Positions 8,416-17,748 are shown, numbered from the stretch's first letter. The stretch: DNA of 64,000 bases from an uncultured Bacillota bacterium (GCA_900544595.1 UQVQ01000003.1:62001-126000); one strand, 5' to 3'. Made by a program: numbers and translations. The notes: generated by a model not told the origin, from the letters alone.

Positions 8416-11097
8416 TTATTCGAAGATTTTTCTAATTGTGTCTGGCGCTTCAATTTGCATCATTGTTCTGCTCATTGCGCCTGTTATGAAGAAGCATTGA
8501 CCAACCCCAGCAGTGACAATGCTGTTTTGCTCCTCCGCGTTAATTTCGCCCGATTTACGATACAACTCAACAAGGTCGTTCAAGTCGTTTGGAGAAAGCG
8601 AGAAAATCATTGAATATTGGCTGGCGTTAATAACAGCTGTTGATTGACGTTGAATTTCTGGTGTTCCAACAAAGTCTTTAATATTTTGCGTGATAACAAT
8701 TTGCATTCCTGAATATTTACGAATACGTTTTGCCATTTGCGCCATGAAATCCAAAGCGATTGGATATTCTGGGTTAATGAAAACGTGGGCTTCATCAACA
8801 GCAACAATAATTTTTCTGTTTGTTTTGAAATGGATGTTAAAATCTCTGTTTTTAATAATTTCGTTGTCTAAATATTTGAAAATTAAAAGCATTTGTGCGT
8901 TAGCAATAACTTCGTTTCGGTTTGCAAGAAGAGAACGGAAATTGAACGAAACAAAATTTTCTTTTGTTGAAATTGAAGTTGGTCCGTTCCAAAGATTACT
9001 ATTTCTTCCGCCCGTTGCGAATTTTTTAATGTAGGTTTGAATTGTTAAGAGGTTTCTTTTGTGATATGCGTCAGTTTCTTTTTCAATTCTATCATTTATG
9101 ATTGCATACAAATCATCAAATATTGGATAGTCTTCTGGTTTAAGTTTTTCAAAGTCGGATTTTGAGCTGATTCCTTTCTCGTTATACATTTCAACAACAA
9201 GCGAGTTTAAAGCCTCGAACGAATCGCTATCGATTCCGTTAAGAATAACTTTAAAGAATTGTTCAAGGAATTGAAGGTGGGTTGAAAATGTGTCGGATTC
9301 CGACTTGAGTTTAAGTTTTCCATCGTCAATTTCCTCTTCGTCTTCTTCGTCCAGAACTTCGTTAACATCTTTAATGTCATCTTTAAGCGTTGTCATAATA
9401 TGGAATGGATTGATAATTCCCATTGCCGACGATCCAACATCAATAACCTTGCCTTGCAATCTGCCTGCAAGGATTGTGTATTCGTCTTCTGGGTCGAGAA
9501 TAAAGATTTTGGTGTTATCTGCTGCAAAGTTTGTTAAAAGAGTTTTTGTTGCGAAGGATTTACCAGAACCAGATTTTCCAACAATCATCATATTACTGTT
9601 AACCCTGTCGCGATTTCTAACGAAGAAGTCAACGAAAATTGGATATTCATTATAACCAATATAGAATCCGTCCTTATCTTGAAGCGCGCCCGAAATAAAT
9701 GGGAAAATTGCTGCAAGAGTTGTTGTTGGGATTCCACGCATTGTTTCTTTAATGTTATCTCTCATTGAGATGTTGGAACTGATAAACCCATCAACCTGAC
9801 GTCCGAAAAGTTCTGAAATTTTAAAGCCCTCTTGCTTCAAAATTGCTTTAACTTCCTTTCTTGCCGCCTCTTCGCAAATAACATAGGTGTTAACATCGAA
9901 AAGTTGTTCGTTGTTATTTTTAAGACTAACAAGAAGTTGTTTCAAGGTTTCACGGTGTGTTTCATTTTCAATAACTCGACTGCTCTTTGCGGAATATGAA
10001 GCCTTGCTTTCCATTTCCATAATTGCCTTATCGATGTTTTTTTCGGCTTTCAACTTTTGAACTGGTTTAATTTTAACAATAACTTTTGTTCTGTCTTGCG
10101 AGAAAAAGTTAAATCCCCAAGCATTTGGAACATTAAGCGGATAGTCGCTGATAACAAATTGGCGATAGCCTCTTCCATCAATATTATATCCTGCCGCTTT
10201 GAATTTAAGTTCTTTTGGAATAGCCCAATCATAGTATTTATTCATTGGAATTGCGTCAAGTTCTCTTTCGTCGAATTCTTTTCCAAAGGTTGCTTTAACG
10301 AAAACAACAAGGTCGCGTCCAGCAAGACGACGAGTTGTCATTGGAGTTGCAGAATTTGAAAGCGTTGTCATAATTCCGTTAACAGTTGTTTCCAAAATCT
10401 CTCGGTCTTTTCCATAAACAACGAAATAGTAGTAATCTTTATAAACTTTTTCCTGGCGGTTCATGGCTTCAACTCTTGAAACCCTGTCCTCGAAAATTCC
10501 CGCTCTTGCCTCAACTTCTTTTGCGGTCATTTCGCCTTCAACTTGAAGGTCCATAAGTGAATCATACTTTCTGTCTTCAACATAAACATAGTTATCTAAA
10601 ATCATCGCTTTGCTAAGCTTAACAATGTTTGCTGTTTGATTTTCCGTTAAACGACGAAGAGCGTTCGCAAATGTTTCAATAAGCATATTTTGTTTAAATT
10701 CATTCAAAAGCCCAAATTCAACAGGGGTTATTTCAATAACTTGAGCGGAATAATCGCCATAATTAATAAATCTGTCCTTATCAAATCCAACAAAAGGAAT
10801 GATTGATGAAATGTTTGATTCCTCTTTCTTTGCTTCTTTTGAATATTTTTTCTTTTGCGCGAAAAAGCGGAATAAATAGCCTAATGTGTAGTAAAAACGA
10901 ATTCCATCGGCAACAGGAAGGAAAAGACTGAATGCAACAATAAGCCAGCCAACACCAACCCAAACGTGATATGGAAAATTCGCAGTGAAAAGAGCAACCG
11001 CAACGCCAACGCCAATGAATGCAAAAATAACATCGGTTAATGTGACGCCCTTAATAAACTCTGTTTTAACCTTAATTTTTCTAGGAATTATTCTCAT
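8416..11097 (-). CDS. VirB4/TraE-like conjugation ATPase with PrgI-like membrane N-terminus
   Basis: 893 aa. Residues ~20-75 hold two hydrophobic segments resembling the PrgI domain often fused to or encoded beside Gram-positive VirB4 proteins. A ~400-residue VirB4 N-terminal region follows, then an FtsK/HerA-type ATPase with Walker A GKSGSGKSFATK, ILDPEDEY, and Walker B IIVAVDEAHVFI followed by VITQNIKDF. VirB4 proteins energise type IV secretion at the membrane. No relaxase, VirD4, VirB6 or VirB8 gene is nearby, and the neighbours are greA and gpmI. The start at 11097 is chosen over 11127 because GGAGG lies just ahead of it. Codon use is host-like, so this looks resident. Confidence 0.85.
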   Translation of the reverse strand: MRIIPRKIKVKTEFIKGVTLTDVIFAFIGVGVAVALFTANFPYHVWVGVGWLIVAFSLFLPVADGIRFYYTLGYLFRFFAQKKKYSKEAKKEESNISSIIPFVGFDKDRFINYGDYSAQVIEITPVEFGLLNEFKQNMLIETFANALRRLTENQTANIVKLSKAMILDNYVYVEDRKYDSLMDLQVEGEMTAKEVEARAGIFEDRVSRVEAMNRQEKVYKDYYYFVVYGKDREILETTVNGIMTTLSNSATPMTTRRLAGRDLVVFVKATFGKEFDERELDAIPMNKYYDWAIPKELKFKAAGYNIDGRGYRQFVISDYPLNVPNAWGFNFFSQDRTKVIVKIKPVQKLKAEKNIDKAIMEMESKASYSAKSSRVIENETHRETLKQLLVSLKNNNEQLFDVNTYVICEEAARKEVKAILKQEGFKISELFGRQVDGFISSNISMRDNIKETMRGIPTTTLAAIFPFISGALQDKDGFYIGYNEYPIFVDFFVRNRDRVNSNMMIVGKSGSGKSFATKTLLTNFAADNTKIFILDPEDEYTILAGRLQGKVIDVGSSAMGIINPFHIMTTLKDDIKDVNEVLDEEDEEEIDDGKLKLKSESDTFSTHLQFLEQFFKVILNGIDSDSFEALNSLVVEMYNEKGISSKSDFEKLKPEDYPIFDDLYAIINDRIEKETDAYHKRNLLTIQTYIKKFATGGRNSNLWNGPTSISTKENFVSFNFRSLLANRNEVIANAQMLLIFKYLDNEIIKNRDFNIHFKTNRKIIVAVDEAHVFINPEYPIALDFMAQMAKRIRKYSGMQIVITQNIKDFVGTPEIQRQSTAVINASQYSMIFSLSPNDLNDLVELYRKSGEINAEEQNSIVTAGVGQCFFITGAMSRTMMQIEAPDTIRKIFE

Positions 11098-11177
11098 AAA
11101 ACCTCCAGTTGCCCCTAAAATCAACAATTTATCTAAATATTATTATATACAATTATAAACTAATAACAAAGCAAAAT

Positions 11178-12701
11178 TTAATTTTTATAAACTAAAAGTG
11201 AGTTTTCTGTCATTTCTTTTGGCTTTTTAACCCCAAGAAGATCTAAAACAGTTGGGGAAACATTTGCAAGTTTCCCATTTTGCACCAATTCACATTTTTT
11301 AAAACGTTTACTTGCAAGAATGAAAATAACTGGATTTGTTGTGTGGGCTGTAACAACTTTTCCATTTTCAAACATAAGTTCTGCGTTGCCGTGGTCCGCC
11401 GTAACAATTGCATCTCCCCCCGCTTTAAGAGTTGCCTTAACAATTAAATCTGTGCATTTGTCAACATATTTAATTGCCTTTTTCGTTGCAATAAAATCGC
11501 CAGTGTGCCCAATCATATCTGGGTTTGAAAGGTTGATTAAAACAAAGTCATATCTCTTACTTTTAATTGCCGAAACTGCTTTTTGAGTTATTTCTTTTGC
11601 TCTCATTTTTGGAACGGACGAAAAATTTTGAACATTTATGCTTTCAACAAGCGTTCGATCTTCTCCTGGGAAAGGTTTTTCAATCCCCCCGTTAAAGAAA
11701 AATGTTACGTGGGCATATTTTGTTGTTTCCGCAATTCGAAGTTGTTTAAAATTATTCTTTGCAAGAACTTCGGAAAGACAGTTCTTAACTTTTTCTGGCT
11801 TAAAAATAACATTAACGTTCTTAAAAGTTTTGTCATATTCCGCCATTGTTGCAACAAAAAGATTTTCAAGTTTTTTGCGTTCAAACGCCTTGAAATTCTT
11901 TTGTGAAAGCGCCGAAATAAGTTCGCGCATTCTGTCTGTTCTAAAATTATATGAAATTATAACGTCGCCGCTTTCAATGTCTGGGCTTCCAATAAGTTTA
12001 ATTGGAGGCATAAATTCATCATAAACGCCTTTGTGATAGTTAATTTCAACTGCTTTTTTAAGATTTAAAACCTCGCTGTAACCTTCGGCGCTAATTCCTG
12101 TTAACATATTATAAACGCGTTGAACACGTTCAAAACGTTGTTCGCGATCCATTGCATAAACGCGCCCTGAAACCGTTATAACTTGACCAATTTCTTGTTC
12201 TTTAAGAAAATTCGAAATTTCGCCAAGATAGCTAATTCCACTGTCGATTGGAGTGTCGCGCCCGTCCAAAAAAGCATGGAAAAAAATGTTTTTAATGCCT
12301 TGCTTTTTAAGGCAAAGAATAATTTGTTTCGCGTGCTCAATTTTGCTGTGAACTCCTCCGTTTGAAAGAAGCCCCATAATATGAACATTGCTTTTGTTCT
12401 TTTTTGCATGAAGCGCAGCCTCTTTAAGAACTTCGTTTTTTTGAAAGCTGCCGTCTTTAATTGAGTTGTTAATTCTTTCCAAGTCTTGATAAAGAACCCT
12501 TCCGCTTCCAAGATTCAAGTGTCCTGTTTCGCTATTTCCCATTTGCCCTTCGCTAAGCCCAACTGCTGTTCCGCTTGCTTCAAGCAAACACGAAGGAAAC
12601 TCATTTCTAAGTTTTTTAATTTTTGGCGAGTTTCCAAGAATTGCATTGCCTTGCTTTTCGCTTCTTTCGCCATATCCATCTAAAATTAAAAGTGTTACCA
12701 T
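11178..12701 (-). CDS. gpmI: 2,3-bisphosphoglycerate-independent phosphoglycerate mutase
   Basis: 507 aa alkaline-phosphatase-superfamily enzyme interconverting 3- and 2-phosphoglycerate in glycolysis. Visible motifs are LLILDGYG (first Mn ligand), GNSETGHLNLG (nucleophilic Ser), HAFLDGRDTP, PDMIGHTGD and VTADHGNAE. The length is normal for the family. A TGG-TAAAAT box ends six bases before the ATG and there is only a weak AAGG, so a leaderless mRNA is likely. It is transcribed toward the VirB4-like gene, which has its own ribosome site and start 81 bases on. Confidence 0.97.
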   Translation of the reverse strand: MVTLLILDGYGERSEKQGNAILGNSPKIKKLRNEFPSCLLEASGTAVGLSEGQMGNSETGHLNLGSGRVLYQDLERINNSIKDGSFQKNEVLKEAALHAKKNKSNVHIMGLLSNGGVHSKIEHAKQIILCLKKQGIKNIFFHAFLDGRDTPIDSGISYLGEISNFLKEQEIGQVITVSGRVYAMDREQRFERVQRVYNMLTGISAEGYSEVLNLKKAVEINYHKGVYDEFMPPIKLIGSPDIESGDVIISYNFRTDRMRELISALSQKNFKAFERKKLENLFVATMAEYDKTFKNVNVIFKPEKVKNCLSEVLAKNNFKQLRIAETTKYAHVTFFFNGGIEKPFPGEDRTLVESINVQNFSSVPKMRAKEITQKAVSAIKSKRYDFVLINLSNPDMIGHTGDFIATKKAIKYVDKCTDLIVKATLKAGGDAIVTADHGNAELMFENGKVVTAHTTNPVIFILASKRFKKCELVQNGKLANVSPTVLDLLGVKKPKEMTENSLLVYKN

Positions 12702-12707
12702 GCCTTA

Positions 12708-12735
12708 ATTTTACCACAAAAAATTTTTGAAACAA
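12708..12735 (-). promoter_or_regulatory. Promoter of gpmI, leaderless spacing
   Basis: Minus-strand extended -10 TGG-TAAAAT with the hexamer at 12708-12713, six bases from the ATG. A TTGTTT about 16 bases upstream is a possible -35. The -35 is uncertain. Confidence 0.5.
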
Positions 12736-12753
12736 AACAATAAAACCAAAGAA

Positions 12754-12780
12754 AAATGCTTTAAAAATCGTAAAGCATTT
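12754..12780 (-). terminator. Second hairpin after ftsZ
   Basis: AAATGCTTTA pairs with TAAAGCATTT (10 bp, 7 nt loop). On the minus strand it is followed by TTTTCTTT, so it backs up the hairpin nearer to ftsZ. Confidence 0.7.
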
Positions 12781-12785
12781 CCCCA

Positions 12786-12812
12786 TAAAAAAACAGGGCA
12801 ACCGCCCTGTTT
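12786..12812 (-). terminator. Rho-independent terminator of ftsZ
   Basis: AAACAGGGC and GCCCTGTTT form a 9 bp stem with a four-base loop. A T-run follows on the minus strand right after the ftsZ stop. Confidence 0.88.
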
Positions 12813-12815
12813 AAA

Positions 12816-14027
12816 TTATCTATCTTTCTTAATTTTTCTAAGGAATGGAGGAATGTCTGCTTCGCGAATTGAAATTCTTGAAGTTTGAGTTTGAACCGGC
12901 TCTTCATCTTCTTCAACAACAGGTTCTGGGCGTTTTTCCTCAACAACTCTTCTAACGCCAAGTCCAAGAGCGTTTGTTTCGTTCTTTTGAACATATTGGT
13001 CGTATTTTTCCTTGTCGAAACTTCCATATGCTTGAACATCTTCGCGTGCTTTTTCAACTTCTGGCTCTTCGTCTGGAGTTCCTTTAAATCCAGTTGCAAT
13101 AATTGTTATTTCAACTTCATCGTTCATTGCTTCGTCAATTGCAGCACCAAAGATGATGTTTCCTGTTTCGTCAACAACTTCTTTAACAAGGTCAACTGCT
13201 TCATAAACCTCGTCAAGAGGCAAGTCGTTTCCGCCCTTAACGTTAATTAAAACACCTGTTGCTCCTTCAATTGTTGTTTCAAGAAGTGGGCTTGAAACAG
13301 CTTGACGAACAGCTTCAATTGTTTTATTTTCGCCTTTTCCGCGACCAATTCCCATATGGGCAAGACCTTTGTTTTTCATAATTGAACGAACATCGGCAAA
13401 GTCGAGGTTAATTAAACTTGGAGTTACAATTAAATCGGAAATTCCTTGAATACCTTGACGTAAAACATCGTCGGCATAGCGGAATGCTTCAACAATTGGA
13501 GTTCCTTTTGGAACAAGTTTTAAGAGTTTGTCGTTTGGAATAACAACCAAAGTGTCAACATATTTTCTAAGTCCTTCCAATCCTTTTTCAGCGTTTTCCA
13601 TTCTCTTTCTGCCTTCAAAATTGAAAGGTTTTGTTACAACAGCAATGGTTAAAATTCCCATGTCTTTTGCAATTTGAGCAACAACAGGAGCTGCCCCAGT
13701 TCCCGTTCCTCCGCCCATTCCAGCGGTGATGAAAACAAGGTCGGAATCTTTAAGCATTTCTGTTATGCTTGCTTTGCTTTCTTCTGCTGCTTTTTGGCCA
13801 ACTTCAGGGTCTGCCCCAGCGCCAAGTCCTCTTGTTAACTTTTCGCCAATTTGAAGGCGCAAATCTGCCTTGCTCATTAAAAGCGCTTGTTTATCTGTGT
13901 TAATTGCAACAAATTGTGCGCTTGTTATGTTAGCATTTATCATGCGATTAACGGCGTTGTTTCCGCCTCCGCCAATTCCAACAACTTTAATGTTTGCAAC
14001 TGGGCCAATGCTGTTTTCTGAATACAT
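12816..14027 (-). CDS. ftsZ: Cell division GTPase FtsZ
   Basis: 403 aa tubulin homologue that forms the cytokinetic ring. The N-terminal ANIKVVGIGGGGNNAVNRM, the tubulin signature GGGTGTGAAP and the T7 segment NLDFADVRSIM are intact. The acidic, Gln/Glu-rich linker ends in a conserved tail (ISIREADIPPFLRKIKK) that normally binds FtsA or SepF. The ATG at 14027 has GGAG seven bases upstream; the frame extends ten codons further up, but that part overlaps ftsA. The gap to ftsA is 10 bp, and the ribosome site sits directly after the ftsA stop. Confidence 0.98.
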   Translation of the reverse strand: MYSENSIGPVANIKVVGIGGGGNNAVNRMINANITSAQFVAINTDKQALLMSKADLRLQIGEKLTRGLGAGADPEVGQKAAEESKASITEMLKDSDLVFITAGMGGGTGTGAAPVVAQIAKDMGILTIAVVTKPFNFEGRKRMENAEKGLEGLRKYVDTLVVIPNDKLLKLVPKGTPIVEAFRYADDVLRQGIQGISDLIVTPSLINLDFADVRSIMKNKGLAHMGIGRGKGENKTIEAVRQAVSSPLLETTIEGATGVLINVKGGNDLPLDEVYEAVDLVKEVVDETGNIIFGAAIDEAMNDEVEITIIATGFKGTPDEEPEVEKAREDVQAYGSFDKEKYDQYVQKNETNALGLGVRRVVEEKRPEPVVEEDEEPVQTQTSRISIREADIPPFLRKIKKDR

Positions 14028-14037
14028 AAATTTCTCC

Positions 14038-15192
14038 TTAACTAAATAATTTAACAAACCAGTTCGTGGTTTTAACCTGTTTTTTAAGAGCTTCGCTCAA
14101 AACCGAAAGCGAACTTGAAAAGTTAGGTTTTGAATATGCAGGAACATCGGGAACAAGAATTTGAATATCGCGACCAAGGCATTTTTCAAGGTATTCTCTA
14201 CCTCCAGTTATATACGAAAGACCGCCTCCTGTCAAGTAAACTTGGGCATTTTCCAAATTTTGCTCCGAAAACTTTTGAAAACTTCTCTTAATGAAAGACG
14301 CAATCATTTCAATTCTTTCGCGAACTATTTCATTAGCAGAAGCAATTGGAACAAACAAAACTTGATTTTCAACATTAATCTCATAATTCCCCGCCTTTTT
14401 TGAATTAACGCTAAGCACAATATCTTTTTTAAGTTGCTCAGCTTCTGCAAAGGAAATTTCAAATCCCTCGCAAAAATCTCCGCTTATGTGTGCCCCGCCA
14501 AGCGAGAACGCACTAAGCCCCGCAAGACCGTTTCCAAGAACACCGCAAACGCTTGTTGTTATATAGCCAATGTCAACAATGATTGCGCCGCGTTGACGTT
14601 CATATGGAGTTAAAAGATAGTTTGCTTGGGCAAGAGGAGCAGAAATATATTCAACCGATTCAATTCCAAGTTGCCCCAAAGTTTCGTTGAAAAGCGAAAT
14701 GAACGAGTTTTCAACATAAACCAAACTAACCTTTGCTCTAAGCAATGTTGTCTTTTGCTGCCCGCAATCGAAAGCCCTTCGCCCATCGTCAAGTTTAAAC
14801 CAAAGAGGGGAACAAGAAACAAGCGTTTTCGATTTCATAACTTCTTTGTTAAGTGCTTTTGAATATAGATAGGAAATATCTTCATTCGTAACTTTAACCT
14901 TTCTTTTAAAACAGGTTTCAACTTCTGTGCAATCGCAAAAAGAAAATTCGGCAGGAACTCCAACATAAAGAGCTTCAACTTTCATTCTTGCTTGTTCTTG
15001 CGCTTTTGAAAGAGCAAACCCGCAAGCATATTTCAGCTCCTCTGTTTCAAGAAATTCTCCGTCCGAAAATCCAGCATAATCGGCCTCGCCTTTCCCTTTA
15101 ATAACAAAAGAGTTGTTAACCCCTTGTTGCCCAATTAAAACGGAAATTTTCGAAGATCCAATGTCCATTATTGCTGCATATTTCTTTTGCAT
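14038..15192 (-). CDS. ftsA: Cell division protein FtsA
   Basis: 384 aa actin-fold protein that tethers FtsZ filaments to the membrane. The phosphate loops DIGSSKISV (residues ~10-18) and IIVDIGYITTSV and the adenosine motif YLTGGGLSYITGG are visible. An SHS2-like insertion region and a C-terminal amphipathic helix (KQVKTTNWFVKLFS) suited to membrane binding are also present. GGAG lies nine bases before the ATG. Several Cys residues in the first half (SFCDCTEVETC) are unusual. ftsA and ftsZ are almost certainly cotranscribed. Confidence 0.93.
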   Translation of the reverse strand: MQKKYAAIMDIGSSKISVLIGQQGVNNSFVIKGKGEADYAGFSDGEFLETEELKYACGFALSKAQEQARMKVEALYVGVPAEFSFCDCTEVETCFKRKVKVTNEDISYLYSKALNKEVMKSKTLVSCSPLWFKLDDGRRAFDCGQQKTTLLRAKVSLVYVENSFISLFNETLGQLGIESVEYISAPLAQANYLLTPYERQRGAIIVDIGYITTSVCGVLGNGLAGLSAFSLGGAHISGDFCEGFEISFAEAEQLKKDIVLSVNSKKAGNYEINVENQVLFVPIASANEIVRERIEMIASFIKRSFQKFSEQNLENAQVYLTGGGLSYITGGREYLEKCLGRDIQILVPDVPAYSKPNFSSSLSVLSEALKKQVKTTNWFVKLFS

Positions 15193-15264
15193 CTTAGCAA
15201 TTCTCCTTGGTGTTTCTTTTGTTAAAACTGATTATGTATATTTAATCAATTTTTTTATAATTAT

Positions 15265-15297
15265 AAAAAAAACAGTTGGAAAAGTCAACTGTTTTTT
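15265..15297 (-). terminator. Terminator of the membrane protein gene upstream of ftsA
   Basis: A 12 bp stem, AAAAAACAGTTG with CAACTGTTTTTT, around a 7 nt loop, followed on the minus strand by a T-run. It separates the membrane-protein gene from ftsA-ftsZ. Confidence 0.85.
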
Positions 15298-15317
15298 AGA
15301 AATTTGAAAAAATTAAA

Positions 15318-16028
15318 TTACATTTTCTTTAATTTGTTGTTAACAAGCAATCTAAGAACGAAATACATTGCAGTGTAAGCAATAATAATATAGCCAAACC
15401 ATTTAACTTTTGCATAAAGAACGTTAAGAAGCCCCGTTGCGCTAAATGCAATTTCCAAAACAACAACAATTGCAATGCTAAGCGCGCAAGCAAGGAATGT
15501 GAAGAATGAGCCAAGCCCTCTAAGTTTCGAACTGCCAATGATTAGTGTTAATGCATTAAAAACAACAACCAATGCAACGCACGCAATGAAGGCAATTGAA
15601 AGCCCGCCAACTGCTTTTGTTTTAATAATCAAGTTTTCGTCGCCCGATGTTCCATAGGAAACAAGATTTTCTTCTGTTGCAAAGTTATATGTGTCATAAA
15701 GCGCTCTTTCCTTTGAATTTTGAACACGAGTTGCAATTTCTTTTGCAGAATCTTCCGCCTTAACAGTTCCGTTAGCAACCTCTTTTGTAACTTCTTGAGT
15801 TATTTCAGCTTCCTTAGCAACGAGTTGTTTTTTTGCATCCGCCTTCTTTTCATCATTTGCAAAAATGCTTTGAATGAAATCCATCATTGTTATGCTTTGA
15901 GCATACTGCGAAACATCTTTGCCAGTTTCTTTGTTTTTTGTTTGAACTGATGCAAGAGGCAATATGAGAGCAACAACCATAGCCCCCGCAAGAATTAGCG
16001 TTAAAAATGATAATAAAAATTTTTTCAT
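15318..16028 (-). CDS. Unknown membrane protein with signal-anchor and C-terminal helices
   Basis: 236 aa. The N-terminus MKKFLLSFLTLILAGAMVVALILPLA is a signal peptide or anchor. A ~110-residue hydrophilic, Lys/Glu/Ala-rich helical segment follows, likely outside the cell. Three hydrophobic segments fill the last ~100 residues (AVGGLSIAFIACVALVVV, LGSFFTFLACALSIAIVV, IIIAYTAMYFVLRLL). No family is recognised. The ATG at 16028 is chosen because GGAG lies eight bases upstream. It sits between ftsQ and ftsA on the same strand with its own terminator. A division role is only suggested by position. Confidence 0.65.
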   Translation of the reverse strand: MKKFLLSFLTLILAGAMVVALILPLASVQTKNKETGKDVSQYAQSITMMDFIQSIFANDEKKADAKKQLVAKEAEITQEVTKEVANGTVKAEDSAKEIATRVQNSKERALYDTYNFATEENLVSYGTSGDENLIIKTKAVGGLSIAFIACVALVVVFNALTLIIGSSKLRGLGSFFTFLACALSIAIVVVLEIAFSATGLLNVLYAKVKWFGYIIIAYTAMYFVLRLLVNNKLKKM

Positions 16029-16166
16029 ACTATTCTCCTTAATTAGTTTAATTATATACCTTAAATTTCCCTTCGTCAATCATTATTTTTTTGAAGAAAT
16101 CAACCAATTTTCAATAAACAAGGAAAATTTGATTTGCCGCTCTTAAACATAAGATTGTTTAAGAAA

Positions 16167-17072
16167 TTACTTGTTTGAAAATGAATAGGCAATTTCATTG
16201 TTGCTGTTTTCGAAAACGTAAAGAATCTTGTTAACAAGAAGACCTGGGTTTTTTGATGCTTCCGAAATTGCTTGATTATATGCGCCAATTTTTGTTGTTA
16301 AGTTTGAATCTGCCAAAATGATTTGCGCCTCGAAGTTTGCGCTGTCAACAATTTTCAAACAAGGTTGCCAAGAAATTAAACCAGCAAATTCAACAGGCTT
16401 AAAGAAAATTTCAAAACTTTGGAATCTGCTTCGAACATCTTGAATTTGAAGGCCGTTTTCCTCGAAAGAAGTTAAAATTGAAAGAGCAATTGTTTCAAGC
16501 TTTTTCGAAAAATAGTTTTGTTCCTCGCTTGAATTCCCAATGTTTAAAGTTTGCCCCGCTTCTGCGCCGTCAAGTTTAAGGTCAACCCCCGCAGCATATG
16601 CCTTGTCCTCCGCGTTGATAAAAACGCTTCCAAACGAAAGCAAAACCGCGCCGTTTTCTTGTTTGGAATAGATTGAATTTTCAACACGCAAAATCTTAAA
16701 CTCTTCGTCCAAGAAATATGACTTTTCGCCAGAGTTAACAGCAAAAAGTTCTTCCCTTTCCGCCGCATGAATAACAAGTTTGTTTGGAATTTGCGTTTCA
16801 ATGTTAACAATTTTTAAATATGGAAATTGCTTTTCAAGACGAGAAATAAGTTTTTCTTTTCCCAAAAACAAAACCGAGCCGCCCGTTTTAAGCGCTTCGT
16901 TCTCAATTTCCGAAACAACCTCTTGCGTTAAATGTTCTGTTCCCGTTTTAAGTTCAACCTTAACATCTTTAAGCAAAAAAACAGTGAACATCAAAACCAC
17001 TAAAATAATCAATAAAACAAAAACGATTGAGCAAATTATTGTTGCCTTTTTATGTTTCCTAAAAAATCTCAT
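16167..17072 (-). CDS. ftsQ: Cell division protein FtsQ/DivIB
   Basis: 301 aa bitopic membrane protein: a short basic cytoplasmic tail (MRFFRKHKK), one transmembrane helix at residues ~10-34, then a POTRA domain (VLFLGKEKLISRLEKQFPYLKIVNIETQ) and a beta domain (AEREELFAVNSGEKSYFLDEEF). FtsQ/DivIB links FtsL and FtsB to the septal synthase. Identification rests on this architecture and the nearby ftsA-ftsZ. The ATG at 17072 is supported by a TGA-TACAAT box ending seven bases upstream, predicting a leaderless mRNA. A hairpin without a clear T-run lies after the stop (16142-16163). Confidence 0.85.
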   Translation of the reverse strand: MRFFRKHKKATIICSIVFVLLIILVVLMFTVFLLKDVKVELKTGTEHLTQEVVSEIENEALKTGGSVLFLGKEKLISRLEKQFPYLKIVNIETQIPNKLVIHAAEREELFAVNSGEKSYFLDEEFKILRVENSIYSKQENGAVLLSFGSVFINAEDKAYAAGVDLKLDGAEAGQTLNIGNSSEEQNYFSKKLETIALSILTSFEENGLQIQDVRSRFQSFEIFFKPVEFAGLISWQPCLKIVDSANFEAQIILADSNLTTKIGAYNQAISEASKNPGLLVNKILYVFENSNNEIAYSFSNK

Positions 17073-17079
17073 ATTTAAT

Positions 17080-17108
17080 ATTGTATCACAATTCTTTCCG
17101 TTTGAAAA
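17080..17108 (-). promoter_or_regulatory. Promoter of ftsQ, leaderless spacing
   Basis: Minus strand: TTTTCA (17103-17108), 17 bp spacer, extended TGA-TACAAT (17080-17085). Seven bases separate it from the ATG. Confidence 0.6.
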
Positions 17109-17111
17109 GAA

Positions 17112-17141
17112 AAAACTTGGATTGCTCCAAGTTTTCAAAAA
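17112..17141 (-). terminator. Terminator of the HD-domain gene
   Basis: AAAACTTGGA and TCCAAGTTTT form a 10 bp stem with a 4 nt loop, then a T-rich tract on the minus strand. The ftsQ promoter follows at once. Confidence 0.85.
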
Positions 17142-17160
17142 AACAAACAATTTATATCAG

Positions 17161-17748
17161 CTAGTTCAAGCTTTGCTCTTCGTCCAAATATGACGCCATA
17201 ACATCGGCAATATGCAAAAGAAGCGCGGTTGGATAGGTCAAGAAAGCATCTTTAAGCGAATAGCTTCCGCCCTGAACGCGAAGGTCAAACGCGCCCATGT
17301 GCCAGTTAATTGCAAGCGCCTCCTCGCGAGAAAGCCGCGTGAACCCGTTGATTATGTAAACAGATTTTTCGCCGTGACCATATGGCAATTTATCGTCAAC
17401 GGCATAGTATGGTTTTTGAACCCATGTTCCGTTTTCTTTAACATTTCGATATTCAATTTTATATGTGTTAACCTTGCAAACATCATGACAAAGCGAAACA
17501 AGAGCAATGCTCTCTTTTGAAATTTTTTCTTCAAAATTTTCGCCAAACTCATTTTTAATCAAGTTTAAATATCTGTGATAAACCTTAACGCTGTGCTCGC
17601 AAAGCCCGCCCTCATGAGCGCTGTGGAACTTTGTTGATGCTGGCGCAGTGAAAAAATCGCTTTTTTCAAGCCAATCCAAAAGTTTGTCCGCCCCTTCGCG
17701 CTTTATGTTTTCCTTAAAAATTTTTTCAAATTGTTCTTTATAGTTCAT
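17161..17748 (-). CDS. HD-domain phosphohydrolase
   Basis: 195 aa protein with the metal-binding HD pattern: HSAHEGGLCEHSVKVY (first His residues), LCHDVCKV (the HD doublet), GHGEKSVYI, and a later NWHMGAFD plus HIADVMASYLD. This matches stand-alone HD hydrolases related to the C-terminal domain of YhaM-type proteins. The substrate (nucleotide or RNA end) cannot be read. It starts at ATG 17748 with AAGGAAA upstream and ends in a hairpin just ahead of the ftsQ promoter, so it is its own unit. Confidence 0.85.
   Translation of the reverse strand: MNYKEQFEKIFKENIKREGADKLLDWLEKSDFFTAPASTKFHSAHEGGLCEHSVKVYHRYLNLIKNEFGENFEEKISKESIALVSLCHDVCKVNTYKIEYRNVKENGTWVQKPYYAVDDKLPYGHGEKSVYIINGFTRLSREEALAINWHMGAFDLRVQGGSYSLKDAFLTYPTALLLHIADVMASYLDEEQSLN

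Noticed and set aside
8416..11097. VirB4-like gene as part of a resident ICE within the window
   Set aside because: No relaxase, coupling protein, integrase or attachment site flanks it; neighbours are housekeeping genes.
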